A stretch of DNA of 64,000 nt, from NCBI RefSeq assembly GCF_014203795.1, contig NZ_JACHJU010000001.1, forward strand, positions 3,410,001 through 3,474,000. The letters are read 5' to 3'. Below are positions 46,310 through 55,356 of the stretch, piece by piece (within the stretch, counting starts at the first letter, position 1; the number at the start of each line of letters is the position of its first letter). A program made the translations under genes and the position numbers. The DNA is from Streptosporangium album (lineage in GTDB: Bacteria; Actinomycetota; Actinomycetes; Streptosporangiales; Streptosporangiaceae). The notes beneath the pieces are model-generated. The model saw only the letters and a program-made list of their open reading frames with translations, was not told where the DNA came from and searched no databases.

Positions 46310-46551
46310 TCCCTCCTTGTCCAGTTAATACGGGCGGGCAAACCTACATATTTGGACCGTTCCGTCAAGATGGTGTGTCTGCCCCACTTAGGCCAGTAGT
46401 GGACAGGAAGCCGCTATTCCCGTCATCAATCTTGATCACTAGGATTTTCATGGGTATCCACGCTCCTGATGCATTAGCGAAAGCTGTCAACCATTGAAAC
46501 GCGTTGAGCGTCCCATTACCTGTTAACGCTGGGGCGCCTGGGTGGGGTGGT
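46310..46551. promoter_or_regulatory. Upstream region of the polysaccharide locus
   Basis: A spacer of about 240 bp with distinctly lower GC than its neighbours (46310-46510). It probably holds the main promoter for the plus-strand polysaccharide genes and may have an untranslated leader. No repeat, convincing promoter box or known riboswitch core could be identified by eye. Confidence 0.45.
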
Positions 46552-48009
46552 ATGAGGGTGGGGACAGAGGGGCCCGCTATCGCGCTCCTCAACAACAGAT
46601 CGGTACGCACCGCTCCGAGCATCTGGACACGTTCCTATGCGCGGATCCTGCTGGCAGGAGACCTCGCGTGTGCGGTGATCGCCTGTGAGTCGGTCCTGGG
46701 AGTCCGGCTCTGGTTCGGTGCCTACATTCCGGGAACGGAGGCGTTGCTGGGGCTCGGTCTCGCCCTGGCGTGGCCGTTCTCGCTGGCGGTGGGAGGCGCT
46801 TATCGCAAGCGCGCCCACGGAGAGGGGACGGAGGAGTTCCGGGCGGTTTTCGACGGAGGGGTCGGTCTGACGGCCGCTGTCGCGATCGGGGCATACGCCA
46901 CACAGACCACCATCGCTCGTAGTTTCGTGATGGCGATGTTCCCGCTGGCCCTCATTCTCACGGTCATCTTCCGATACCGGATGCGCAAGCGGCTGCACCG
47001 GCGCCGGTCCTCCGGCGAGTACATGCGCCAGGTGGTCGCCGTCGGGCACCGGGAGTCGGTGCTGGATCTGGTGATGCAGCTCCGGCGGCAGCCGCACCAC
47101 GGCATGACGGTGGTCGCGGCATGCCTGCCGGCGGGGCCCGAGCTCGTCGACGTCGACGGAGTCCCGGTGCTCGGCGGCTTCGCCGATGTCGCCGACGTGG
47201 TGACCGAGGTCGGCGCCGACACCGTCGCCGTCCTGGCCTGCCCCGAGCTGGACGGCGCCGCGCTGCGCCGGATCGCCTGGGGGCTGGAGGACGCCCGCAC
47301 CGACCTGTTCGTCGCGCCCGCGCTCATGGACGTGGCCGGTCCGCGCATCAGCATCCGGCCGGTGGCGGGAATGCCGCTGCTCCACGTCGAGCACCCCGAG
47401 TTCGACGGTGCCAAACACCTCGCCAAGAGCCTGTTCGACAGGGTCGGCGCGGGGCTGGCCCTGCTGGCGCTGGCCGTGCCCATGCTGGTCATCACCGTGC
47501 TGATCCGCCTGACCAGCTCGGGGCCGGCACTGTTCCGGCAGGTCAGAGTGGGCAAGGGCGGGCGGGAGTTCAAGGTCGTGAAGTTCCGCACCATGGTCAA
47601 CGACGCGGAACGACTCAAGATCGGCCTTCAGCGGAGCAACGAGTTCGACGGCGTCCTCTTCAAAATGAGGAACGATCCAAGAATCACCCGCGTGGGCGCC
47701 TTCCTCCGCCGGTACTCCCTCGACGAGCTGCCACAGCTGCTCAACGTGCTCCACGGGGAGATGTCCCTCGTCGGGCCACGGCCACCGCTGCCCGAGGAGG
47801 TCAAGCAGTACGGCGAGGACGTGCGCCGCCGTCTGGTCGTCAGACCCGGCATGACCGGTCTGTGGCAGGTGAGCGGCCGCTCCGATCTGACCTGGGAGGA
47901 GTCGGTCCGCCTCGACCTGCGCTACGTCGAGAACTGGTCGCTCTTCCTGGACCTGCAGATCCTCTGGAAAACCTGGAGCGCCGTCACCGGCGGAGAAGGG
48001 GCTTACTAG
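46552..48009 (+). CDS. Polyprenyl glycosylphosphotransferase initiating glycan synthesis
   Basis: A membrane sugar transferase of 485 residues from ATG 46552; an in-frame TTG at 46504 would add 16 residues. The N-terminal half has four or five helices and a CoA-binding-like domain. The C-terminal half is the bacterial sugar transferase domain: [57 protein letters not shown] and [20 protein letters not shown]. It transfers a sugar-1-phosphate to undecaprenyl phosphate and so starts the repeat unit. It is the first gene of the locus. Confidence 0.94.
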   Translation: MRVGTEGPAIALLNNRSVRTAPSIWTRSYARILLAGDLACAVIACESVLGVRLWFGAYIPGTEALLGLGLALAWPFSLAVGGAYRKRAHGEGTEEFRAVFDGGVGLTAAVAIGAYATQTTIARSFVMAMFPLALILTVIFRYRMRKRLHRRRSSGEYMRQVVAVGHRESVLDLVMQLRRQPHHGMTVVAACLPAGPELVDVDGVPVLGGFADVADVVTEVGADTVAVLACPELDGAALRRIAWGLEDARTDLFVAPALMDVAGPRISIRPVAGMPLLHVEHPEFDGAKHLAKSLFDRVGAGLALLALAVPMLVITVLIRLTSSGPALFRQVRVGKGGREFKVVKFRTMVNDAERLKIGLQRSNEFDGVLFKMRNDPRITRVGAFLRRYSLDELPQLLNVLHGEMSLVGPRPPLPEEVKQYGEDVRRRLVVRPGMTGLWQVSGRSDLTWEESVRLDLRYVENWSLFLDLQILWKTWSAVTGGEGAY

Positions 48010-48011
48010 CC

Positions 48012-49079
48012 GTGAAAGCACTCGTGCTCGCGGGGGGATCAGGCACCCGGCTCCGGCCGATCACCCACACCTCCGCGAAGCAGCTCGTCCCGGTGGCCAA
48101 CAAGCCTGTGCTCTTCTACGGGCTCGAGGCCATCGCGGCCGCCGGGATCCGGGAGATCGGAATCGTCGTGGGCGACACGCAGGCCGAGATCGAGGCGGCC
48201 GTCGGCGACGGCTCCGCGTTCGGCCTGCAGGTCACCTATCTCCGCCAGCACGCCCCGCTCGGGCTCGCCCACGCGGTGCTGATCGCCCGCGACTACCTCG
48301 GCGACGACGACTTCGTCATGTATCTCGGCGACAACTTCATCGTCGGCGGCATCCGCGACATCGTCGGCCGGTTCGTCCATGACCGGCCGTCCGCCCAGAT
48401 CATGCTCACCCAGGTCGGCGACCCCCGGCAGTTCGGCGTCGCCGAGCTCGACGCCGGAGGCCGCGTGGTCGGGCTGGAGGAGAAGCCCGCCCATCCCAAG
48501 AGCGATCTCGCACTCGTCGGCGTCTACCTGTTCACCCCCGCCGTCCACGAGGCGGTGGCCGAGCTCAAACCGTCGTGGCGGGGGGAGCTGGAGATCACCG
48601 ACGCGATCCAGTGGCTGATCCAGGAAGGGCACGGGGTCGAGTCCACCGTCATATCCGGTTACTGGAAGGACACCGGGAATGTCACCGACATGCTTGAGGT
48701 CAACCGGCTGGTCCTGGAGTCCCTGGACGGCCGCGTCAACGGCCGGGTGGACGGCGCCAGCGAGCTGATCGGCCGGGTGGTCGTCGAGCCGGGCGCCGTG
48801 GTCGAGCGCTCCCGCATCGTCGGCCCGGCGATCATCGGCGCCGGAGCCCGGATCCTGGACAGCTACGTCGGCCCCTTCACCTCCATCGCGGCCGACTGCG
48901 TGATCAGCGCCAGTGAGATCGAATACTCGATCGTGCTGCCCCGGTCCTCGATCTCCGGAGTGTCCCGCATCGAGGCCTCGCTCATCGGCCACGACGTCGA
49001 GGTCACCCCCGCCCCCACCACCCCCAGAGCCCACCGCCTCGTGCTGGGCGATCACAGCAAGGTCCAGATAAGTTCATGA
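48012..49079 (+). CDS. rmlA: Glucose-1-phosphate thymidylyltransferase, long form
   Basis: A 355-residue nucleotidyltransferase that makes dTDP-glucose. It starts at GTG 48012, 2 bp after the preceding stop. The signature LAGGSGTRLRPITHTSAKQL, the catalytic MYLGDNF and EITDAIQW/GYWKDTG segments are clear. The C-terminal 110 residues are a left-handed beta-helix (VVVEPGAVVERSRIVGPAII). This long form is typical of actinomycete deoxysugar pathways (StrD-like). The stop overlaps rmlB. Confidence 0.94.
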   Translation: MKALVLAGGSGTRLRPITHTSAKQLVPVANKPVLFYGLEAIAAAGIREIGIVVGDTQAEIEAAVGDGSAFGLQVTYLRQHAPLGLAHAVLIARDYLGDDDFVMYLGDNFIVGGIRDIVGRFVHDRPSAQIMLTQVGDPRQFGVAELDAGGRVVGLEEKPAHPKSDLALVGVYLFTPAVHEAVAELKPSWRGELEITDAIQWLIQEGHGVESTVISGYWKDTGNVTDMLEVNRLVLESLDGRVNGRVDGASELIGRVVVEPGAVVERSRIVGPAIIGAGARILDSYVGPFTSIAADCVISASEIEYSIVLPRSSISGVSRIEASLIGHDVEVTPAPTTPRAHRLVLGDHSKVQISS

Positions 49080-50035
49080 AGGTCCTGGTCATCGGGGGGG
49101 CTGGGTTCATCGGCTCCCACTACGTCCGCGCGCTCGGCGCCGACGGCACCGCCGTAACCGTTCTCGACAAGCTCACCTACGCCGGCAACCCGGCGAACCT
49201 GGAGGGCACCGCCCACGACTTCGTGCACGGCGACATCTGCGACGCGGGACTCCTGGCCGACCTGGTGCCCGGCCACGACGTCGTCGTCAACTTCGCGGCC
49301 GAGTCCCATGTGGATCGCTCCATCGACGGTGCCGGGGAGTTCGTGCGGACCAACGTGCTCGGCACGCAGACCCTGATGCAGGCGTGTCTCGACGCGGGCA
49401 CCCCGAAGGTGGTGCAGGTGTCCACCGACGAGGTCTACGGGTCGATCGACGTCGGCTCCTGGAAGGAGGACGCGCCGATACGGCCGCGCTCGCCGTACTC
49501 GGCGGCCAAGGCGGGCGGCGACATGATCGCCCTCGCCTACGCGGTCACCCACGGCCTGCCGGTCTCCGTCACCCGCTGCGGCAACAACTACGGGCCCTAC
49601 CAGTATCCGGAGAAGGTGATCCCGCTCTTCGTCACCAATCTCCTCCAGGGACGCAAGGTCCCGCTCTACGGCGACGGCGGCAACGTCAGGGACTGGATCC
49701 ACGTCGACGACCACTGCGCGGGCATCCGGCTCGTCGCCGAGCGGGGTGAGCCCGGGGAGGTCTACCACATCGCCGGTACGGCGGAGCTGACCAACACCGA
49801 GCTCACCACCCGGCTGCTGGCGGCCTGCGACGCCGGCTGGGACATGGTCGAGTACGTCGAGGACCGCAAGGGGCACGACCGCCGCTACTCCCTGGACGAC
49901 TCCCGGCTACGGGCCCTCGGCTACCGGCCGGCCATCTCGTTCGAGCGGGGTCTGGCGGACACGGTCCGCTGGTACACCGACAACCCGGACTGGTGGAAGG
50001 CGGCCACGGCTCAGCGAGGCGGGGAGAACGCATGA
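49076..50035 (+). CDS. rmlB: dTDP-glucose 4,6-dehydratase
   Basis: A 319-residue extended SDR that converts dTDP-glucose to the 4-keto-6-deoxy intermediate. It has the NAD motif VIGGAGFIGSHYVRAL, FAAESHVDRSIDG, the catalytic STDEVYGSI, YSAAKAGGDMIALA (Tyr and Lys) and RCGNNYGPYQYPEKVIPLFV. The ATG overlaps the rmlA stop and the stop overlaps the rmlD ATG. The branch-point product feeds both rhamnose and other 6-deoxysugars. Confidence 0.96.
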   Translation: MKVLVIGGAGFIGSHYVRALGADGTAVTVLDKLTYAGNPANLEGTAHDFVHGDICDAGLLADLVPGHDVVVNFAAESHVDRSIDGAGEFVRTNVLGTQTLMQACLDAGTPKVVQVSTDEVYGSIDVGSWKEDAPIRPRSPYSAAKAGGDMIALAYAVTHGLPVSVTRCGNNYGPYQYPEKVIPLFVTNLLQGRKVPLYGDGGNVRDWIHVDDHCAGIRLVAERGEPGEVYHIAGTAELTNTELTTRLLAACDAGWDMVEYVEDRKGHDRRYSLDDSRLRALGYRPAISFERGLADTVRWYTDNPDWWKAATAQRGGENA

Positions 50036-50889
50036 GCCGGTGGTTGGTCACCGGAGCCGCCGGCATGCTCGCGACCGAGCTGGTCGGCCGTCTGAGAGCC
50101 GCCGGAGAGCCCGTGCTGGCACTGTGCAGGGACGAGCTCGACCTCCGTGACGGGTCCGCCGTCCACCACCTGGTGTCGGCGTGCCGGCCGGACATCGTCG
50201 TCAACTGCGCGGCGTGGACAGGGGTGGACGACGCCGAGACCCGCGAGGCCGAGGCGCTCGCGGTCAACGGGCACGGGGTGCGGACGCTGGCCGAGGCGTG
50301 CGAGCGCCTCGGCGCGCGGATGATCCAGCCCTCCACGGACTACGTCTTCGACGGGACCGCGCTGGACCCCTATCCGGAGGACGCGCCGGCCTCCCCGGTC
50401 AACGCCTACGGGCGTACCAAACTGGCCGGCGAGCGCGCCGTGCTGGAGGTGCTCCCCGAGACCGGCTACGTCGTGCGGACCGCATGGCTGTACGGCGCCA
50501 CCGGGAAGAACTTCGTCCGCACGATAGCCGCCATCGAGAGGAGCAGGCCGGTCCTGGACGTCGTCGACGATCAGATCGGCCCGCCCACCTGGGCAGGCGA
50601 TCTGGCCACCGGGATCGTCGAGCTGGGGCGCACCGAGCCCCCACCGGGGATCTACCACGCCACCAACTCCGGCCAGACGAGCTGGTACGGCTTCGCGCGG
50701 GAGATCTTCACGCTGGTCGGCGCGGACCCCGGCAGGGTCACCCCCGTCTCCACCAAGGAGTTCGCACGCCCCGCGCCGCGGCCGGCCTACAGCGTGCTCG
50801 GGCACGAGCGCTGGAGCCGGGCGGGGCTGCCGCCGATGCGGGACTGGCGAGAGGCGTTGCAGGCGTCCGAGGTGCTCGTCAGTGGCTAG
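50032..50889 (+). CDS. rmlD: dTDP-4-dehydrorhamnose reductase
   Basis: A 285-residue SDR that makes the final reduction to dTDP-rhamnose or a related 6-deoxyhexose. Visible are WLVTGAAGMLATELVGRL, VNCAAWTGVDDAE, STDYVFDGTALDPY, the catalytic Y-x3-K of NAYGRTKLAGERAV, and VRTAWLYGATGKNFV. It starts at ATG 50032. It ends tail to tail with rmlC, overlapping by 11 bp. Confidence 0.94.
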   Translation: MSRWLVTGAAGMLATELVGRLRAAGEPVLALCRDELDLRDGSAVHHLVSACRPDIVVNCAAWTGVDDAETREAEALAVNGHGVRTLAEACERLGARMIQPSTDYVFDGTALDPYPEDAPASPVNAYGRTKLAGERAVLEVLPETGYVVRTAWLYGATGKNFVRTIAAIERSRPVLDVVDDQIGPPTWAGDLATGIVELGRTEPPPGIYHATNSGQTSWYGFAREIFTLVGADPGRVTPVSTKEFARPAPRPAYSVLGHERWSRAGLPPMRDWREALQASEVLVSG

Positions 50890-51514
50890 GCGCGGCGAGG
50901 TCCCGGCCGGCCGCGGTCAGGTCGTCGCAGTGGGCCACGCATGCGCGATGCTCCGGCAGCAGCCCCGCGTCCAGGGCTTCCCCGAGGGTGGGGGCCGCGG
51001 CGTCCTTGTCCGACAGGAGCGGCTCCAGGCCCGCTGGCCAGTCGATCCCGACGGCCGGGTCGAGGGGGTGGATCCCGTGCTCGCGCCCGGGGGCGTAGGG
51101 CTGCGAGCACAGGTAGACGACCGTGGCCTGCTCGCTGAGCGCCATGAACGCGTGGCCGAGCCCCTCGGCGATGTAGAGACCGCGCCGGGACTCGTCGTCC
51201 AGGCGCACGGCGTCCCACCGGCCGAAGGTGGGCGAGCCGACGCGGACGTCCACGACGACGTCGAGGACCGCGCCGGAGACGCAGGTGACGTACTTGGCCT
51301 GGCCGGGGGGCACGTCGGCGAAGTGGACGCCGCGCAGGACGCCACGGCTGGAGACCGAGCAGTTGACCTGGGCGAGATCCAGCCGGTGCCCGACGGACTC
51401 CTCCAGGTCGGCGGAGCGGTAGCTCTCCAGGAACGCGCCACGGGGATCGACGTGGACGCGGGGAGTGTGGCACCAGGCTCCGCCGATGCTGAGAGGTTCC
51501 ATGGGCCGAAGCAT
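50879..51514 (-). CDS. rmlC: dTDP-4-dehydrorhamnose 3,5-epimerase
   Basis: A 211-residue cupin epimerase (199 if the ATG at 51478-51480 region is not used; the first ATG is taken here, and MEPLSIGG at 51502 is the other option). It shows DPRGAFLESYRSADLEESVG, the catalytic His of RGVHFADVPPGQAKYV, GAVLDVVVDVRVGSPTFG and LGHAFMALSEQATVVYLCSQ with the active tyrosine in the following PYAPG. It is on the strand opposite to its pathway partners, suggesting separate control or a local inversion. Confidence 0.93.
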   Translation of the reverse strand: MLRPMEPLSIGGAWCHTPRVHVDPRGAFLESYRSADLEESVGHRLDLAQVNCSVSSRGVLRGVHFADVPPGQAKYVTCVSGAVLDVVVDVRVGSPTFGRWDAVRLDDESRRGLYIAEGLGHAFMALSEQATVVYLCSQPYAPGREHGIHPLDPAVGIDWPAGLEPLLSDKDAAAPTLGEALDAGLLPEHRACVAHCDDLTAAGRDLAAPSH

Positions 51515-51633
51515 GCCACAGCGGCCTGGTGTAACGCGGCCGAAGGAACGCGCGAAATCCTAGGGTTCGCGCTCGATTCATTGATCTTGAGAGAGACCGG
51601 TCGAGCCGCGTTCCGCGGCGAGGGAGCTTACTG

Positions 51634-52869
51634 ATGACAACCTGCCGACTGTGCGGTTCGACGAGCCTTGCCGGCGTCGTCGACCTCGGAGCGACACCCC
51701 CCTGTGAGCGGTTCCTGACCGCCGGGCAGCTCGACGAGCCCGAGGTCACCTACCCGCTGCACCTGAGGGTGTGCACCGACTGCTGGCTGGCGCAGATCCC
51801 GCCGCTGATCACGCCGGAGGACACCTTCACCGAGTACGCCTACTTCTCGTCGTACTCGACCTCGTGGGTGGAGCACGCCCGGGAGTTCGTGAAGGAGTCG
51901 GCCGACCGGCTGGCACTGGACGACGGCTCGTTCGTGGTCGAGGTGGCCAGCAACGACGGATACCTGCTCCGGCACGTCGTCGAGCGGGGGATCCGGTGCC
52001 TGGGCATCGAGCCGTCGAAGAACGTCGGCCAGGCGGCCAGGGACAGCGGAGTCCCGACGGTCACGGCGTTCCTCGGCCCCGAGGTCGGCGCCACGGTGCG
52101 CGAGGAGCACGGGCCCGCCGACCTGGTGGTCGCCAACAACGTCTACGCCCACATCCCCGACGTCGTCGGGTTCACCAAGGGGCTGCGCGCGCTCGTGGCC
52201 GACGACGGCTGGGTCTCCATCGAGGTCCAGCACCTGCTGACCCTGATGGAGCACAACCAGTACGACACGATCTACCACGAGCACTTCCAGTACTACACGG
52301 TCGCCTCCGCGCAACGCGCCCTGGCCGCCGGTGGGCTGTCCCTCGTGGACGTCGAGCTGCTGCCGACCCACGGGGGCTCGATCCGCCTGTGGGCGCGACC
52401 TCAGGAGACGGCCGGCGAGCCGGGCGAGCGGGTGGGCCGGGTGCTCGCCGAGGAGAAGGCGGCGGGCCTGCACGAGCTGTCGGGATACACCGAGTTCGCC
52501 GCCCGGGTGGCCCGGGTCCGGCGGAACCTGCTGGCATTCCTCGTCGAGGCCGCCGAGCAGGGCAAGACGGTGGTCGGCTACGGCGCTCCCGGCAAGGGCA
52601 ACACGCTGCTCAACCACTGCGGGATCCGGGCCGACCTGCTCCGATACACCGTGGACCGCAACCCCTACAAGCACGGCAGGTTCACCCCCGGTACGCGGAT
52701 CCCGATCCTGCCGCCCGAGCGGATCGCCGAGGACCGGCCCGACTACGTGCTGGTCCTGCCGTGGAACCTCCGCCAGGAGCTCACCGGCCAGCTGTCCTTC
52801 GTGCGCGCCTGGGGAGGCCGGCTGGTCTTCCCCATCCCCACCCTGGAGATCGTGGAGGTGAGTCGGTGA
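51634..52869 (+). CDS. Sugar C-methyltransferase (NovU/TylCIII-like)
   Basis: A 411-residue SAM-dependent methyltransferase of the deoxysugar C-methyltransferase type. The N-terminal zinc site uses C4, C7, C47 and C50. The SAM-binding domain has FVVEVASNDGYLLRHVVERG and GIEPSKNVGQAA. The catalytic region reads YDTIYHEHFQYYTVASAQRA, and the C-terminal Rossmann part GKTVVGYGAPGKGNTLLNHC. These enzymes methylate C3 of dTDP-4-keto sugars, giving branched sugars. Together with the rml genes this suggests a C-methylated 6-deoxyhexose in the glycan. Confidence 0.92.
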   Translation: MTTCRLCGSTSLAGVVDLGATPPCERFLTAGQLDEPEVTYPLHLRVCTDCWLAQIPPLITPEDTFTEYAYFSSYSTSWVEHAREFVKESADRLALDDGSFVVEVASNDGYLLRHVVERGIRCLGIEPSKNVGQAARDSGVPTVTAFLGPEVGATVREEHGPADLVVANNVYAHIPDVVGFTKGLRALVADDGWVSIEVQHLLTLMEHNQYDTIYHEHFQYYTVASAQRALAAGGLSLVDVELLPTHGGSIRLWARPQETAGEPGERVGRVLAEEKAAGLHELSGYTEFAARVARVRRNLLAFLVEAAEQGKTVVGYGAPGKGNTLLNHCGIRADLLRYTVDRNPYKHGRFTPGTRIPILPPERIAEDRPDYVLVLPWNLRQELTGQLSFVRAWGGRLVFPIPTLEIVEVSR

Positions 52870-53660
52870 AGGTCGTCCTCTTCTGCGGCGGGTACGGGAC
52901 ACGGATGCGCACCGGCACCCCCGGCGACGTGCCCAAGCCCATGCAGCTCGTGGGTCCCCGGCCGCTCATCTGGCATGTGATGCGCTACTACGCGCACTTC
53001 GGGCACACGGAGTTCATCCTCTGCCTCGGGTATGGAGCGCACCACATCAAGGACTTCTTCCTGAACTACCAGGAGACCATCTCCAACGACTTCGTCCTGC
53101 GCGGCGGCCAGGTCGAGCTGCTGTCGGCCGACATCTCCGAGTGGTCGATCTCCTTCGTGCAGACCGGGATCGAGTCGCCGATCGGCGAACGGCTGCGCCG
53201 GGTCCGCGACCACCTCGACGGCGAGGAGATGTTCCTGGCCAACTACGCCGACGTGCTCACCGACGCGCCGCTGCCGGAGATCATCGACCGTTTCACCGCG
53301 TCCGGCGCGGGCGCCTCCATGATGGTCGTCCCGCCGTCGGACACCTTCCACTGCGTCGAGCTCGGCGAGAGCGGGCTGGTCGGCGGGATCACCCCGGTCA
53401 GCCAGATGCCGCTCTGGGTCAACGGCGGCTACTTCGTGCTCCGCCAGGAGGTCTTCGACCACATCCCGCCGGGTGGTGACCTCGTCGCGGACGGCTGCGC
53501 CGAGCTCGCCAAGCGCGGCCGGATGCTCGCCTACCCCCACCGGGGCTACTGGCGGCCGACCGACACGGTCAAGGAGCGGGTCGCCCTCGACGAGGCCTAC
53601 TCGCGCGGCGACCGGCCGTGGGCTCTGTGGGAACGAGAACCGGCGGGGCGGATCGCATGA
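52866..53660 (+). CDS. Sugar-phosphate nucleotidyltransferase (glucose-1-phosphate cytidylyltransferase-like)
   Basis: A 264-residue nucleotidyltransferase starting at GTG 52866. It begins VVLFCGGYGTRMRTGTPGDV and continues PKPMQLVGPRPLIWHVMRYY, YGAHHIKDFFLNY and ANYADVLTD, close to RfbF-type glucose-1-phosphate cytidylyltransferases. The C-terminus has WVNGGYFVLRQEVFDHI and YWRPTDTVKER. The nucleotide base cannot be proven from sequence. It overlaps the methyltransferase stop and the PIG-L start. Confidence 0.88.
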   Translation: MKVVLFCGGYGTRMRTGTPGDVPKPMQLVGPRPLIWHVMRYYAHFGHTEFILCLGYGAHHIKDFFLNYQETISNDFVLRGGQVELLSADISEWSISFVQTGIESPIGERLRRVRDHLDGEEMFLANYADVLTDAPLPEIIDRFTASGAGASMMVVPPSDTFHCVELGESGLVGGITPVSQMPLWVNGGYFVLRQEVFDHIPPGGDLVADGCAELAKRGRMLAYPHRGYWRPTDTVKERVALDEAYSRGDRPWALWEREPAGRIA

Positions 53661-54307
53661 TCGGATTCAGGCCACCGGCGGTCGGCCGGGTCGCGCTGCT
53701 CGCCGCCCACTGCGACGACATCGCGATCGGCGCGGGCGGCAGCCTGCTGACCGTCTGCTCCGCCCGCCCCGGCACGCGGGTGGACGCGCTGGTGCTCTCC
53801 GGCGGCGGCACCGAGCGGGAGGACGAGGAGCACGCGGCGCTGGCCGCCTTCTGTCCCGGCGCGGACCTGCGGCTCACCGTGCTGAAGCTGCCCGACGGGC
53901 GGCTGCCCGCACACTGGGACGAGGCGAAGGGCGCCGTGGAGGAGCTGCGCGCGCGGACCGACCCGGACCTGCTGTTCGCGCCGCACCCCGGGGACGCCCA
54001 CCAGGACCACCGCGGGCTGGCCCGGCTGGTGCCCACGGCCTTCCGCGACCACCAGGTGCTCGGCTACGAGATCGTCAAATGGGACGGCGACCTCGGGCGG
54101 CCGTCGGTCTACCAGCCGCTCACGCCCGAGGTGGCCGAGGCGAAGGTGGCCCTGCTCCAACAGCACTACCCCTCACAGCGGGCCCGTCCCTGGTACGACC
54201 GAGAGGCGTTCCTCGGACTGGCCCGCATCCGCGGCATCGAGTGCCATGCGCGCTACGCGGAGGCGTTCCACGTCAACAAGCTGACTCTCGACCTGGCTGG
54301 AGGATGA
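53657..54307 (+). CDS. PIG-L family deacetylase
   Basis: A 216-residue zinc-dependent deacetylase of the LmbE/PIG-L family. The metal motif is AAHCDDIAIGAGG (usually AHPDDE, so the proline and glutamate differ) and the second histidine motif is HPGDAHQDHRGLARL. Members remove acetyl groups from N-acetylated sugars or related substrates. Inside this operon it probably deacetylates a sugar nucleotide or lipid-linked sugar. Its ATG overlaps the previous gene and its stop overlaps the next. Confidence 0.88.
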   Translation: MIGFRPPAVGRVALLAAHCDDIAIGAGGSLLTVCSARPGTRVDALVLSGGGTEREDEEHAALAAFCPGADLRLTVLKLPDGRLPAHWDEAKGAVEELRARTDPDLLFAPHPGDAHQDHRGLARLVPTAFRDHQVLGYEIVKWDGDLGRPSVYQPLTPEVAEAKVALLQQHYPSQRARPWYDREAFLGLARIRGIECHARYAEAFHVNKLTLDLAGG

Positions 54308-55356
54308 ACCGGATGCGCGTGCTGCTGACCGGGCACCAGGGTTACCTGGGAAGTGTGATGGCCCCGGCGCTCGCCGAGGCGGGCCACGAGGTGATCGGCC
54401 TGGATTCCGGGCTGTTCGCCGACTGCGTCCTGGGCCCCGTGCCCGACGACCCCCGCGGTCACTCGGTCGACCTGCGGGACGTCACCGCCCGTGAGCTGGC
54501 GGGGGTGGACGCCGTGGTGCACCTCGCCGCCCTGTCCAACGATCCGCTCGGCTCGCTGGCACCTCAGCTCACCTACGACATCAACCACCACGCCTCGGTG
54601 CGGCTGGCCCGGCTGGCCCGCGAGGCGGGCGTGCGCCGGTTCCTGTACGCCTCCACCTGCTCGGTCTACGGCGCCTCCGGCGGCGACGGACTGGTCGGCG
54701 AGGACGCGCCGCTGCGCCCGGTGACCCCCTACGCGGAGTCCAAGGTCCGGGTCGAGGACGACCTGGTCACGCTGGCCGACGACGACTTCACCCCGGTGTT
54801 CCTGCGCAACGCCACCGCGTTCGGGTTCTCCCCGCGGCTGCGCGCGGACATCGTGCTGAACAACCTCGTCGGGCGCGCGCTGCTCTCCGGGGAGGTGCGG
54901 GTGCTGTCCGACGGCACCCCGTGGCGGCCGCTGGTGCACGCCGGGGACATCGCGGACGCCTTCGTCCTGGCCCTCGCCGCTCCCCGGGACGCCGTGCACG
55001 CCAGGGCGTTCAACGTGGGCACCGAGCGGAACAACGTGACCGTGGCGGAGATCGCCGCCGAGGTCGTCGAGACGGTGCCCGGGTCCACGCTGGTGGTCAC
55101 CGGTGAGGCCGGTGCCGACCCGCGTTCCTACCGGGTGGACTTCTCCCGCATCCGCGCCGCGCTCCCCGGCTACGAGGCCCGCTGGACGGTCAAGGACGGC
55201 GCGGTCGAGCTGGCCGACGCGTACAGGCGGTTCGGCCTGACCGAGCAGGACTTCCAGCACCGCTTCACCAGGCTCGCCCGGCTGTCGGCCCGGCGCGCCG
55301 AGGGCACCGTCGACGACGCGCTGCGACCACACGGGGCGGTCGCCGGTGACGCCTGA
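54304..55356 (+). CDS. NAD-dependent sugar epimerase/dehydratase (SDR)
   Basis: A 350-residue extended SDR starting at ATG 54304. It has VLLTGHQGYLGSVMAPALAE, HLAALSNDPLGSLAP, STCSVYGASGGDG, TPYAESKVRVEDDL (Tyr/Lys pair) and RNATAFGFSPRLRADIVLNN. This subgroup often lies beside PIG-L and nucleotidyltransferase genes in actinobacterial glycan loci. The exact reaction (epimerisation, dehydration or reduction of a nucleotide sugar) is not clear. It overlaps the next gene by 11 bp. Confidence 0.9.
   Translation: MNRMRVLLTGHQGYLGSVMAPALAEAGHEVIGLDSGLFADCVLGPVPDDPRGHSVDLRDVTARELAGVDAVVHLAALSNDPLGSLAPQLTYDINHHASVRLARLAREAGVRRFLYASTCSVYGASGGDGLVGEDAPLRPVTPYAESKVRVEDDLVTLADDDFTPVFLRNATAFGFSPRLRADIVLNNLVGRALLSGEVRVLSDGTPWRPLVHAGDIADAFVLALAAPRDAVHARAFNVGTERNNVTVAEIAAEVVETVPGSTLVVTGEAGADPRSYRVDFSRIRAALPGYEARWTVKDGAVELADAYRRFGLTEQDFQHRFTRLARLSARRAEGTVDDALRPHGAVAGDA

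Noticed and set aside
46336..46400. GGGCAAACC in the leader of the polysaccharide locus, reminiscent of a c-di-GMP-I riboswitch
   Set aside because: Only this short string fits; the downstream conserved GACGCAAAGCC-like segment and tetraloop receptor could not be found.
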